Positions 1-6,927 of a DNA stretch of 39,335 bases are shown here, in pieces. Position numbers and translations under genes: made by a program. Location: NCBI GenBank assembly GCA_018969605.1, contig JAGWXY010000015.1, positions 1 to 39,335 on the forward strand. Direction: 5' to 3'. Every line of letters starts with the position of its first letter. The stretch's first letter is position 1. The notes beneath the pieces are model-generated. The model made no database searches. It saw only the letters and a program-made list of their open reading frames with translations, and had not been told where the DNA came from. The stretch comes from Verrucomicrobiota bacterium (lineage in GTDB: Bacteria > Verrucomicrobiota > Verrucomicrobiia > Verrucomicrobiales > Akkermansiaceae).

Positions 1-94
1 CACTACGAAGACCAACTGCCCGAAGCGTACCGCGCCCAAGTGCATGGCTCGATGGCAGTGACCGGCCTCAAATCATGGTGGTTCATGAGCTTCA
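1..94. repeat. Terminal direct repeat, left copy (circular overlap)
   Basis: These 94 bases are identical to 39242-39335. The open reading frame of the exonuclease gene continues without a break from the right end into this copy. The simplest reading is that the contig was cut from a circular assembly, so this is not a biological terminal repeat. Unique genome length is 39,241 bp. Confidence 0.95.
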
Positions 95-240
95 ACGAAG
101 GCACCGAGCCATTTACTAAGCTGATCGAGTGGGACAGCTACACCGACAAGGTGGCCGAAGCCCTCGACGAGTTTGTCATCAAGTACAGCGAGATCAGATC
201 ATCAGTGATAGGCAAACTCATCGGAAAGGATGCCGCGTGA
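1..240 (+). CDS. YqaJ/lambda-exonuclease family 5'-3' exonuclease, C-terminal part
   Basis: This is the end of the gene that begins at 38840; base 1 is the first base of codon 135 of a 213-residue protein. The segment holds the conserved helix EAYRAQVHGSMAVTG, which follows the catalytic core in YqaJ-type nucleases. The protein should digest one strand of double-stranded DNA and hand the other to the RecT-type annealing protein encoded at 36081. The stop TGA (238-240) overlaps the GTG start of the RusA-like gene, which suggests coupled translation. Confidence 0.9.
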   Translation, partial: HYEDQLPEAYRAQVHGSMAVTGLKSWWFMSFNEGTEPFTKLIEWDSYTDKVAEALDEFVIKYSEIRSSVIGKLIGKDAA

Positions 241-656
241 TTTCATTCCGCCTCGACATCATCCCACCGACAGCGACCTCGCAAACCAAGCGGCTCGTCA
301 TGGTCGGAGGGAAGCCAAGGTTTTTCCCCAAGAAAGAACACGCAGCCGCTGAGCGGTCGCTGCTGGAGCTATGCAAACCGCACGCTCCAGCCGACGCGCT
401 CCAAGGCCCGATCCTGCTCGAAGTCGATTTCGTCTTTCCATGGCGCAAGACCGAGAGCAAACGCCGCCGCGAGTGGAAGGCGATTCCAAACGACAAACGC
501 CCGGACGCTGACAACCTCGTCAAGCTCGTCGGGGATGTTCTCACAAAGGCGAACTTTTACGCCGACGACGGACAGGTCGCCGACCTCCGCGTCCGAAAAT
601 TCTGGGGAGATTCTCCAGGCATCGGCATTCAAATTTCACCCATACCAACACCATAA
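237..656 (+). CDS. RusA-like Holliday junction resolvase
   Basis: A 139-residue protein with the RusA signature PDADNLVKLVGDVL followed by YADDGQVADLRVRKFW; the aspartates in these stretches are the expected metal ligands. RusA enzymes are dimeric endonucleases that cut four-way junctions made in recombination and replication. I chose GTG 237 because it overlaps the upstream stop as GTGA and gives a typical family length; an earlier ATG at 129 would run through the exonuclease gene. It sits between the exonuclease and the SSB-like gene, so the recombination module is contiguous across the contig ends. Confidence 0.85.
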   Translation: MISFRLDIIPPTATSQTKRLVMVGGKPRFFPKKEHAAAERSLLELCKPHAPADALQGPILLEVDFVFPWRKTESKRRREWKAIPNDKRPDADNLVKLVGDVLTKANFYADDGQVADLRVRKFWGDSPGIGIQISPIPTP

Positions 657-660
657 CAAC

Positions 661-960
661 ATGATAAAACGATACGACGCAGTTGCCACCATTGGCGAAT
701 ATACGAACAAGCAAGGCGAGAAGAAAAAGCGTTACATCCCCGTGGGAGCAGTGATGGAAGGCTCCGACGGGCGCATGGCGCTCAAGCTCGATGCGCTTCC
801 GACCAATCCCGACTGGAGTGGCTGGATCGCATTCTACGAACCGAAGCAACAGGATGGTGGATACCAGCAACGCCCGGCACCACAAAGGCAGGAACAACGC
901 GCGCCGACGCAATACCAAGGCCCAGCAGCATCGGACGAAGAAGACGACATTCCATTTTGA
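661..960 (+). CDS. SSB-like protein with acidic C-terminal tip
   Basis: A 99-residue protein. Residues 1-60 form a compact, probably beta-rich domain (YDAVATIGEYTNKQGEKKKR, then PDWSGWIAFYEP). A Gln/Pro/Arg-rich linker follows, and the protein ends in DEEDDIPF, almost the same as the tip bacterial SSB uses to recruit partner proteins. It is much shorter than classical OB-fold SSB and I see no clear OB motif. Placement beside RusA, exonuclease and the replication initiator supports a single-strand-binding role. The fold is inferred; the tip is seen directly. Confidence 0.65.
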   Translation: MIKRYDAVATIGEYTNKQGEKKKRYIPVGAVMEGSDGRMALKLDALPTNPDWSGWIAFYEPKQQDGGYQQRPAPQRQEQRAPTQYQGPAASDEEDDIPF

Positions 961-963
961 TCA

Positions 964-1914
964 ATGAACTGGCTCAACCTTAGCACCCAAACCCTCGACT
1001 CGGAGAACTTCCTCGGAAGTGATCCGGTCGGGCGGGCCACATGGCTCTGCCTCCTTCGCTACTGCATCGGGCAGGAGAATGGTGGCATCATCACCGCCTG
1101 CGATGCGTGGGCGGATCGGAAGTGGCAGCAACTTGTCCGCGTCACCAAGGAAGAGGTCATGCAGACCTGCGACCTTTGGTCATGGGAAGGCGACCGCTTG
1201 ATCGTCTGGGGATACCCGAAGGAAAAGGAGGATGAGATCCAGCATCTCCGGCACCTCGGAAAAATGAAAACCACAGCCAAACAGGACGCCGCAAAGGCCA
1301 ATGGAAAGCTCGGTGGGAGACCCAAAACCCAACAGGAAACCCAACAGGAAACCCAACGGAAAACCCAACAGGAAACCGAACAAGAAACCCAGCAGAAACC
1401 CAACAAAAAACCCATAGAAGAGAAAGGAAATAGAATAGAAGAGAATTCCCCCCCTACCCCCCAAGGGGAGGAGAGCGAGGCGAGCGCGGCAGCGGATGAT
1501 TTTTATGCCGATGAAATGCCAACCTCGACCGCAGAAATGATGAACGAATTAGAAAAGCGCGTCAGATCGCTCAAGAGCGGCTGGGAGCTTCCTTTGGGAC
1601 ATACAGAGCAAAGACAACTTGCGGCGGCGGCTAGGTGCCTCTGCGCGCTCAAAACAGCCGACTGGCAAACTCTACGAGATTACCTTCACGCAAAGATCCC
1701 CGATGGAGTCCCAGCATGGCAACCGCGCATGCGTTCCAAGTTTCTCGAAAACCCATCCGATGTCTGGGCTCATGCAGTGAACTGGAAACGGAAACAGGAA
1801 GCACGACGCCCGCCCTCTAACACAATCCCCATGCCAGTGTCATCGAGGCCGGTCATCTCACGCGAAGAACTCGCAGAGATGCTAGGCCAAAATGGGATTC
1901 TCAAAAAAATGTGA
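964..1914 (+). CDS. Replication initiator / replisome organizer
   Basis: A 316-residue protein. The N-terminal 100 residues look like a winged-helix domain of phage replisome organizers (RATWLCLLRYCIGQENGG, then LWSWEGDRLIVWG). The basic stretch KANGKLGGRPK and a Thr/Gln/Glu-rich repeat linker follow, and a helical C-terminal domain covers about residues 185-285 (HTEQRQLAAAARCLCALKTA). In phages with this layout the protein binds origin repeats inside its own gene and loads the helicase. The linker is encoded by tandem 12-bp DNA repeats, described separately. The start lies 3 nt after the SSB-like stop. No helicase loader or helicase gene is seen nearby, so the host helicase is probably used. 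Confidence 0.6.
   Translation: MNWLNLSTQTLDSENFLGSDPVGRATWLCLLRYCIGQENGGIITACDAWADRKWQQLVRVTKEEVMQTCDLWSWEGDRLIVWGYPKEKEDEIQHLRHLGKMKTTAKQDAAKANGKLGGRPKTQQETQQETQRKTQQETEQETQQKPNKKPIEEKGNRIEENSPPTPQGEESEASAAADDFYADEMPTSTAEMMNELEKRVRSLKSGWELPLGHTEQRQLAAAARCLCALKTADWQTLRDYLHAKIPDGVPAWQPRMRSKFLENPSDVWAHAVNWKRKQEARRPPSNTIPMPVSSRPVISREELAEMLGQNGILKKM
1325..1413 (+). repeat. Tandem 12-bp iterons, candidate replication origin
   Basis: About seven and a half tandem copies of AAACCCAACAGG and close variants lie inside the initiator gene: 1325, 1337, 1349, 1361, 1373, 1385 (11 bp), 1396 and a partial unit at 1408. A purine-rich, AT-rich run (about 1414-1447) follows. Iterons next to an easily melted stretch inside the initiator gene are the arrangement of lambda ori in gene O. 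The repeats also encode the TQQE linker, so they could simply be protein-driven; the DNA-level identity of four units favours a site. Confidence 0.5.
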
Positions 1915-1938
1915 AAAAATAGAAATAACTTTTGAGGT
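1904..1938. promoter_or_regulatory. A-tract element shared with the region upstream of terminase
   Basis: AAAAAATGTGAAAAAA (1904-1919) and TTTTGAGGT (1930-1938) recur together at 3344-3359 and 3364-3372. Both copies lie 69-73 nt before a start codon (1977 and 3413). Phased A-tracts bend DNA and may form a promoter or a protein-binding site. I see no convincing -10 box, so the role is open. Confidence 0.35.
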
Positions 1939-1976
1939 CAAAGCTATCACAAGTCAGATAGTAAGTTGAAATCGCC

Positions 1977-2516
1977 ATGGAAGCCGACACTTACAGCCGG
2001 ACCCAAGACCTCAAGGATGCTGAGTACGCTCGCGAATACCGCCAATGGTTCGCGAGCCTCAGCCCCGAAGAGCAACGCGATCTCGCCAAGCGCGGCCTCG
2101 ATAAGCCTTCGATCCCTGGGTACAGCAGCGGCACCGGCATGAATCGCGATGCCTCGGAGATCCCAGTGACCTACGACCCCGAACTCGGCGACATCGAGAT
2201 CACCAACACCTATCTCGCGACCTCGACCGAGTACACCATGGAGGTCATTCGGAAATTCCTCCATGAGCTCGCCTACCAACGCAACCCATCGCTGACGATC
2301 GAGTGCTTCATGCTCGTCACCGGCGTGGCCTACAACGGATCATCCATGACCGCGATTGCTCGCAAGTACGGCATCACCCGAGCGGCGGTCAGCAAACGCT
2401 GCATCGAGCTATCCGACCTCCTCGGTGTCCACGCCTCGCGTGCCATGAAGTCGGAGCAAGCCCGCAAGATTTACAGCGACGCCCGAATCAAAAGCCTCAA
2501 CAAACTGAAATCATGA
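1977..2516 (+). CDS. HTH DNA-binding protein, possible transcription regulator
   Basis: A 179-residue protein. A helix-turn-helix is visible near residues 122-145 (SSMTAIARKYGITRAAVSKR), of the kind found in sigma-like and resolvase-like DNA-binding proteins. The N-terminal half is charged and contains YREYRQWFASLSPEEQRDLA-type helices (seen here as AREYRQWFASLSPEEQRDLA). It begins a new gene group after a 62-nt gap that carries the A-tract element, and it overlaps the next start as ATGA. It could control late genes or take part in replication; I cannot choose between these. Confidence 0.55.
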   Translation: MEADTYSRTQDLKDAEYAREYRQWFASLSPEEQRDLAKRGLDKPSIPGYSSGTGMNRDASEIPVTYDPELGDIEITNTYLATSTEYTMEVIRKFLHELAYQRNPSLTIECFMLVTGVAYNGSSMTAIARKYGITRAAVSKRCIELSDLLGVHASRAMKSEQARKIYSDARIKSLNKLKS

Positions 2517-3250
2517 GCCTAGAAATCGTATCCCAAACACTGAAAGAAAATCCCAGTCTGCCCGGCTTTGAGTCCGAGGCCGCCATCGTCACCGAGGTCG
2601 GCATCATGTTCGGTGATTCTCCACCGACCGACGATGAGATCGAGGACATCATGCTCAAGGCAGTCCGCATCAGGAACTCCGCCAACTGGGTCATCGGAGA
2701 CGCCATCAACTACCTTTCCACATTGCCGGGCGGGGAGCAGTACCAACGCTGGAGCGAGATCACCGGCCTCGAAGTCTCAACCCTCCAGAACATCGCCACG
2801 GTCGCCCGCAAGGTCGGACTCGCTAATCGCAAGGCCACACTGAAGTTCGAGCACCACAAGGCAGTCGCCGCCCTGCCATCCGACGACCAAGCCCACTGGC
2901 TCGACACAGCAATCAAGCACAACCTCACCCGAGACCGGCTGCGCAAGTCCATCCTACTGGGCCGAGTCGCCACACCGAAGGACATGGAGAAGCCCATCGG
3001 TGGAGGGATCGATACCGCCGGCGCTCATGTCTCACGCCTCAGCGCATTCAAACGGAAGTTGGATGAGGACAAATGGTTCGACTGGGCACCTGCCGAAAAC
3101 CTCTACGCCCTCCACCGCGATCTCTGCCCAGCGATTCAATTCCACACCGAGGTTCTCAAAGCTATCGCCAAGAGCGGAGACCTCACCATGGCCGGAGAAG
3201 TCCGCCGCCAACTCGACGACTTCACCGCAGCCATCGAAGCCCTGCCATGA
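2513..3250 (+). CDS. Putative DNA-binding protein of a ParB-like/KorB-like helical family
   Basis: A 245-residue protein. The stretch EVSTLQNIATVARKVGLANR, followed by TLKFEHHKAVAALP and DQAHWLDTAIKHNLTRDRL, is the pattern of phage and actinobacterial proteins annotated as ParB-like or HTH-containing, where the SHH-AVAALP block is the most conserved. I start it at ATG 2513, overlapping the upstream TGA, and not at the longer frame opening at 2303, which lies wholly inside the preceding gene. Its function is unknown. Confidence 0.55.
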   Translation: MSLEIVSQTLKENPSLPGFESEAAIVTEVGIMFGDSPPTDDEIEDIMLKAVRIRNSANWVIGDAINYLSTLPGGEQYQRWSEITGLEVSTLQNIATVARKVGLANRKATLKFEHHKAVAALPSDDQAHWLDTAIKHNLTRDRLRKSILLGRVATPKDMEKPIGGGIDTAGAHVSRLSAFKRKLDEDKWFDWAPAENLYALHRDLCPAIQFHTEVLKAIAKSGDLTMAGEVRRQLDDFTAAIEALP

Positions 3251-3412
3251 CCACCGACACATACAAGATGCAGACCCCTAGGGTGGGGGTAAGGAGTCTC
3301 CTTGGACCCCCCCTTGAGGGCGCGGCTCTTATGACCTACATTGAAAAAATGTGAAAAAACTCTTTTTGAGGTGCCACGCGAGGTGCCCGAGGGCTGACAC
3401 CGACCCCAAACG
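3251..3412 (+). other. Non-coding region before terminase, candidate cos site
   Basis: The region holds a nested dyad: GGGGGT (3285-3290) pairs with ACCCCC (3306-3311) around the perfect palindrome AAGGAGTCTCCTT (3291-3303). It is followed by the A-tract element (3344-3359) and a direct repeat GAGGTGCC at 3368-3375 and 3380-3387. In lambda-type phages the cohesive-end site lies just upstream of the small terminase gene, with nicking-site dyad, bend and terminase-binding repeats in this order. A small frame (3247-3354, 35 codons) crosses the dyad; I do not consider it coding. Confidence 0.4.
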
Positions 3413-3955
3413 ATGAAGCAGCAGGAAAAGCCAAAAACACTAGATCTGGTACCTACGGTGGCAGATTTGGCCGAGGCACTTGGCACCACGCGCAAGACTC
3501 TGAATGTTTGGCGGAAATTGGAGGGCGCGCCGAAGCCTCGAACCAATGGCCACCACAGCGTGGCGCTTTGGCGGGAGTTCATTTCGTCGCGGGGGCTCGG
3601 GTCGAAAACGCTGGGGTCTCGGGAGGAGCAGTTGATGGATGCCGAGGGGCTGCGGGCGAGGAAACTTTTGGCCGAGGTCGAGGATCGGGAGCTCAAGGTG
3701 CTGATCCGCAAGGGGCAGTATGTCTCGATCGATGCGGTGAAGGAGCGGTGGTTTCACCACATCGGCCAGGCTAATTCCCTTTTGCGGAACAAATTGGAGA
3801 ACGAGTTGCCGCCGCTGCTGGTCGGGCGGGATGCCGTGGACATGAGGAAGTACATGGCACGGGTGGTCGATGAGTACATCGCCATCATGAACTCAGGCGA
3901 CCAGAAGAAGATCCCAAAACTTGAAACTCGCGGAAGAAAACGATCCAACGACTGA
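3413..3955 (+). CDS. Terminase small subunit (Nu1-like)
   Basis: A 180-residue protein with an N-terminal helix-turn-helix (TVADLAEALGTTRKTLNVW) that should bind the cos region just upstream. A charged helical segment (MDAEGLRARKLLAEVEDREL) is typical of Nu1/terS proteins, and the C-terminal region probably contacts the large subunit. The gene overlaps the large terminase by 35 nt. CTGACACC, 19 nt before its ATG, is a member of the start-associated motif family of the late genes. Confidence 0.8.
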   Translation: MKQQEKPKTLDLVPTVADLAEALGTTRKTLNVWRKLEGAPKPRTNGHHSVALWREFISSRGLGSKTLGSREEQLMDAEGLRARKLLAEVEDRELKVLIRKGQYVSIDAVKERWFHHIGQANSLLRNKLENELPPLLVGRDAVDMRKYMARVVDEYIAIMNSGDQKKIPKLETRGRKRSND

Positions 3956-5804
3956 CCTGCTCGACGAGATCCTGAGATCCGGTCATGTCATTACCGACCG
4001 CCGCCCGCCGTGGCAGTGGTGCGAGGATCATATCGAGTCGATTCCCTATTCTCCGGTGCCTGGCGGATTCCAATCGGTGAACTCGCCATGGATTCGCGAG
4101 CCATTGGAAGCATTGGCTGACCCTGCGGTGTCGCTAGTGTCGATCATCGCTGCGATTCAGGCAGGCAAAACCATGACGGCAGAGCTTGGTTCGTGCTGGA
4201 TCGCGGCGAATGCGCCGGGACCGATGTTGTGGCTCGACCAGACCGACGCTGACGCAAAAGATCAAATGGAAAACCGTCTGCAAGTGCTCTGGAAGCAATG
4301 CGCGCCGATCCGCGAAATTCTCCCGAGGCAGCAGGGCACCGAGCGTCACAAGCTGAAGCGCAACTCGGTCTCATTTCTCAATGGTATGACCGGCTGGGTG
4401 CTGGGCGCTCATTCCAAGACGAATCTCCAACGCCGCTCGATCCGCTGGCTGATCGGTGACGAGACATGGCGCTGGCCGACAGGTCACATGGCCGAGGCCG
4501 AGGCGCGTGTCACCGCCTTCGGGTGGTTGGGCAAAAGGTTCTTCGTATCGCAGGCCGGCGAGGTCGATGACGACACCGACCGCAAATTCAAATCGACCGA
4601 TCAACGCGAGTGGTGCTGGCGCTGCCCGAGCTGCGGCACGACTCAGCCATGGAAATGGGATAACATCGAATGGAGCAAGGACGCGCTGGGTGAGGATGGC
4701 TGGGACTACGAGCGGGTGAGGGAGACCACCGAGATGTTATGCGAGTGTGGCGCAAGGTTCCAAGACACCGACCGATCCCGCCGCGAGTTGAATGACCCTC
4801 GTAACGGCGCGCGTTATGTCGCGCAGAATCCCGGTGCAGCCAAATCGAATGTCGGCTTTCACTGGAACGGCCTATGTGCCGGATCATGGGGCAACCTCGC
4901 GGAAATTTATCTGCGGGCAAAGGCGTCGGCGAGGGTCGGCGACATCGAGCAGTTGAAGATTTTCTGGCAAAAGCGATTGGCGCTCCCGTTCACCGAATAC
5001 ACCGAGGATTTCTCGATCAAGCTCAGCGACAGCGGCTATCCGCGCGGCGAAATCACATGGGAAAGGGAAGGTGCGATCATCGGCGGCAAGATCCGCATCC
5101 CCGAAGAGGACGATGAGCCTCCGGTGCGGCTGCGCGTGATGACGGTCGATGTTCAAATGGATCACTTTTGGTGGCTGATCACTCAATGGAGTCCCGATGG
5201 ATCAAGCCGACGAGTCGATTGGGGCACCGCCCAGACATGGGAGGAGCTACAACAAACGCAGGAAAAGTACGGTGTTTCGTCATCACTTGTCGGTATCGAC
5301 GCCGGTTTCAACTCCTACGAGGTCTACCAACGCTGCGCTGAGCATGGTTGGGTGGCACTAATGGGGGATCGAAAACAAACATGGACGCACCGGCTCAAGC
5401 AGCGCCTCGGTGTCGGGGTGCGGATCAAATCTTTGGAACGATTTTACTCGCCCAAGCGGTCGATCAACATCGCCGCCGGCAAGACCGCGCACATGTTCTA
5501 CTGGTCGAACCTCAACATCAAAGACGGTTTGGCAAGGATTCGCCGCAACCAAGATCCGGCGCGCGGCCCGACATGGGAGGTGCCGACCGATGCCTTTGCC
5601 GAGGTCGAGAACGACGAGAAGAAGATCGCCTACCTCAGCCAACTTGAAGCCGAGATGCGGATGAAGGACGGTGATCGTTGGCAATGGACGCGGATTCAGA
5701 AGCGACCCAACCACCTTCTCGACTGCGAGGCGATGGCGACGGTATTCGCCTTCATGCTCAAGATCCTTGGCCGCGAGACCGAGCCGGAAGCGGCTGTAGA
5801 TTGA
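3921..5804 (+). CDS. Terminase large subunit, GpA family
   Basis: A 627-residue DNA-packaging motor and nuclease. The ATPase part shows Walker A AAIQAGKT (residues 77-84) and Walker B WLIGDE (residues 176-181). Cysteine pairs of a zinc-ribbon-like insert follow (CWRCPSCG, CECG), then the nuclease domain (MTVDVQMDHFWW, GIDAGF, and HLLDCEAMA near the end). This order is that of lambda GpA, which makes staggered cos cuts. No ATG lies in frame near the N-terminus, so TTG 3921, inside the small-subunit gene, is the likely start. The stop TGA lies inside the TTGACATC motif that precedes the next gene. Confidence 0.93.
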   Translation: MKLAEENDPTTDLLDEILRSGHVITDRRPPWQWCEDHIESIPYSPVPGGFQSVNSPWIREPLEALADPAVSLVSIIAAIQAGKTMTAELGSCWIAANAPGPMLWLDQTDADAKDQMENRLQVLWKQCAPIREILPRQQGTERHKLKRNSVSFLNGMTGWVLGAHSKTNLQRRSIRWLIGDETWRWPTGHMAEAEARVTAFGWLGKRFFVSQAGEVDDDTDRKFKSTDQREWCWRCPSCGTTQPWKWDNIEWSKDALGEDGWDYERVRETTEMLCECGARFQDTDRSRRELNDPRNGARYVAQNPGAAKSNVGFHWNGLCAGSWGNLAEIYLRAKASARVGDIEQLKIFWQKRLALPFTEYTEDFSIKLSDSGYPRGEITWEREGAIIGGKIRIPEEDDEPPVRLRVMTVDVQMDHFWWLITQWSPDGSSRRVDWGTAQTWEELQQTQEKYGVSSSLVGIDAGFNSYEVYQRCAEHGWVALMGDRKQTWTHRLKQRLGVGVRIKSLERFYSPKRSINIAAGKTAHMFYWSNLNIKDGLARIRRNQDPARGPTWEVPTDAFAEVENDEKKIAYLSQLEAEMRMKDGDRWQWTRIQKRPNHLLDCEAMATVFAFMLKILGRETEPEAAVD

Positions 5805-5820
5805 CATCCCGCGCGAGGGC

Positions 5821-6066
5821 ATGGCGGCCCTCGACATGACCACAGGATTTACCACCGAAGAGGTGGAGGAAATCCTCGCAGAGAACAAAAAGACGCTGAA
5901 AAAGCTCATGATGAGCTTCTCCGAGTCCGGTTCGCAGATCACCTACAAGCGATTGGAGGACACGAAGGAGATCATTTCCGCCTGCCAGCACGCGCTTCGG
6001 AAGCTCGACCCGTACAAATACGGCAAGACTCGCCGCACCTGCCAGTCCACCGCGAGTGGTTATTGA
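5821..6066 (+). CDS. gpW-like head completion protein
   Basis: An 81-residue helical protein: TTEEVEEILAENKKTLKKLM, then GSQITYKRLEDTKEIISACQ and a basic tail. Size, position between large terminase and portal, and the helix-strand-helix pattern fit lambda gpW, which plugs the portal so that the tail connector can bind. TTGACATC stands 20 nt upstream of the start. A strong stem-loop with a T-run follows 58 nt after the stop. Confidence 0.6.
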   Translation: MAALDMTTGFTTEEVEEILAENKKTLKKLMMSFSESGSQITYKRLEDTKEIISACQHALRKLDPYKYGKTRRTCQSTASGY

Positions 6067-6102
6067 TCAATTTCTGACCAAACTGACATACATTATAGCA
6101 AA

Positions 6103-6285
6103 TCACAACTCGAGAAACAAATCATCCGCCACGCTGGAAATGCTGGCGGATTTTTTTTGCGCCGCGCGCCGGAGCTTGGCGTTGGCCTCATGCGAGATCG
6201 AGAGCGCGATCGTCACGCGTGTCGTCCCTTTTGGTCGCCCCGACCCTGGGCGCGGGCCACCTCTGTTTTCGGTTTTCTTTTTCAT
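6103..6285 (-). CDS. Small RHH-like DNA-binding protein (moron gene 3)
   Basis: A 60-residue basic protein. It begins with NRGGPRPGSGRPKGTTRVTI, the GRPKG segment common in small phage DNA-binding proteins, followed by ALSISHEANAKLRRAAQKKS, which fits a ribbon-helix-helix helix. It is the last of three closely spaced reverse-strand genes inside the forward late region and starts 6 nt after the previous stop. The forward terminator is embedded in its 3' end. It may regulate the small moron operon; that is inference. Confidence 0.6.
   Translation of the reverse strand: MKKKTENRGGPRPGSGRPKGTTRVTIALSISHEANAKLRRAAQKKSASISSVADDLFLEL
6124..6158 (+). terminator. Rho-independent terminator after the packaging genes
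   Basis: ATCCGCCA (6124-6131) and TGGCGGAT (6144-6151) form an 8-bp stem with a 12-nt loop, followed by eight T residues (6151-6158) on the + strand. It would end transcripts coming from the terminase-gpW genes. It lies inside the 3' part of the reverse-strand gene 6103-6285, so the same bases also code on the other strand. Confidence 0.6.
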
Positions 6286-6291
6286 AAATTC

Positions 6292-6453
6292 TCAAGCGCT
6301 CATGTCCCAGCTTTCGCGGAAGCCGAGGAAGATCGGAAAGCGTGGCGCTTCCTTCGCGCCGCTTGGCTGATGGCTAAACTTCACCACCTTGCCGACGATC
6401 GTCTCACGGCTCGACCACAAGTCCGAGCGATCGATGCCGCCGGTGATTTGCAT
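6292..6453 (-). CDS. Stand-alone piece like the C-terminal OB domain of ATP-dependent DNA ligase
   Basis: A 53-residue protein. Residues 20-50 contain VGKVVKFSHQPSGAKEAPRF followed by PIFLGFRESWDM. This is the pattern of the last strands and motif VI (RFPxFxGFR) of ATP-dependent DNA ligases. The nucleotidyltransferase domain with the catalytic lysine is absent, so it cannot ligate by itself. The start overlaps the upstream stop as TAATG and the downstream gene starts 6 nt after its TGA, so it looks like an intact gene in an operon and not debris. It may be an OB-fold nucleic-acid binder or a remnant. Confidence 0.55.
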   Translation of the reverse strand: MQITGGIDRSDLWSSRETIVGKVVKFSHQPSGAKEAPRFPIFLGFRESWDMSA

Positions 6454-6674
6454 TATGCGGATTGGATTGCTTGGATTGCGGCTTTTTCGGCGGCATCATA
6501 CCCTCGAAATCCTTGGTCTTTAACTTCGACCAGAATGCGGGTAATGTCGTCGTGTCCAACTGGAGTAATGCTCCATGATCTGCTAGTGATGGTTCCGAAG
6601 GTTTTCCAGTTTTCGTGGTTAAGGGTGGCAGTGTAGTTACGGCCTTCAAACTGGTAGCTGACTTGCGTTGTCAT
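6453..6674 (-). CDS. Small protein of unknown function (moron gene 1)
   Basis: A 73-residue protein rich in beta-type sequence (VSYQFEGRNYTATLNHENWK, then ITRILVEVKDQGFRGYDAAE), with no motif that I recognise. I start it at the ATG at 6674, preceded by an A-rich leader; a longer frame beginning at 6725 would start upstream of the predicted transcription start. The first gene of the reverse-strand trio, driven by the promoter at 6722-6750. Confidence 0.6.
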   Translation of the reverse strand: MTTQVSYQFEGRNYTATLNHENWKTFGTITSRSWSITPVGHDDITRILVEVKDQGFRGYDAAEKAAIQAIQSA

Positions 6675-6721
6675 TTTTTTTGGTTTGTTAATTGTTGGCG
6701 TTGCGTCGTGCAACTGGGGAG

Positions 6722-6750
6722 ACAATACCCCCGCCGCTTGGTTCCGTCAA
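6722..6750 (-). promoter_or_regulatory. Sigma70-type promoter of the reverse-strand moron
   Basis: Read on the minus strand: TTGACG (6750-6745), a 17-nt spacer, then TATTGT (6727-6722). Spacing is ideal and both boxes are close to consensus. Transcription would start near 6715 and leave a leader of about 40 nt, which holds a short hairpin (GTTGC and GCAAC). A private promoter is the mark of a moron expressed from the prophage. Confidence 0.6.
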
Positions 6751-6927
6751 TAGGAAAATCAAAAAAAGATGAAATTTTTTTCACCCCCCCCGCCGCCGCT
6801 CTAGCGATCGACGACGCCGTGCGCTCGCCCCCGCATTCTCCGTTCCATCAAGATCTTATCCACACTTACTTTTTTTGGGCCAAAATTTGTGACCTTAAGC
6901 GCGGTAGTTTGACACCTCGGCAACGCC
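6751..6927. other. Gap before portal without a gene
   Basis: The stretch contains poly-A, poly-T and poly-C runs (6761-6790) and an AT-rich segment (6857-6900), ending in the TTGACACC motif at 6909. No convincing + strand -35/-10 pair stands out. A late promoter for portal and downstream genes is expected here because a terminator lies at 6124-6158, but I cannot place it. Confidence 0.4.

Noticed and set aside
1180-1464. Reverse-strand frames rich in Phe, Gly and Leu opposite the initiator gene.
   Set aside because: They arise from the 12-bp repeats read backwards and have no start signal.
3247-3354. A 35-codon frame starting in ATGA overlap after the 2513-3250 gene.
   Set aside because: It runs through a strong nested dyad in the candidate cos region, and its product shows no recognisable pattern; non-coding function explains the stretch better.
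6062-6113. A TATAAT box on the minus strand (6090-6095) with TTGTTT 17 nt upstream, an antisense promoter against gpW and terminase.
   Set aside because: Only the -10 box is good, no gene lies in its path, and it sits in an AT-rich gap where such a match is easily chance.
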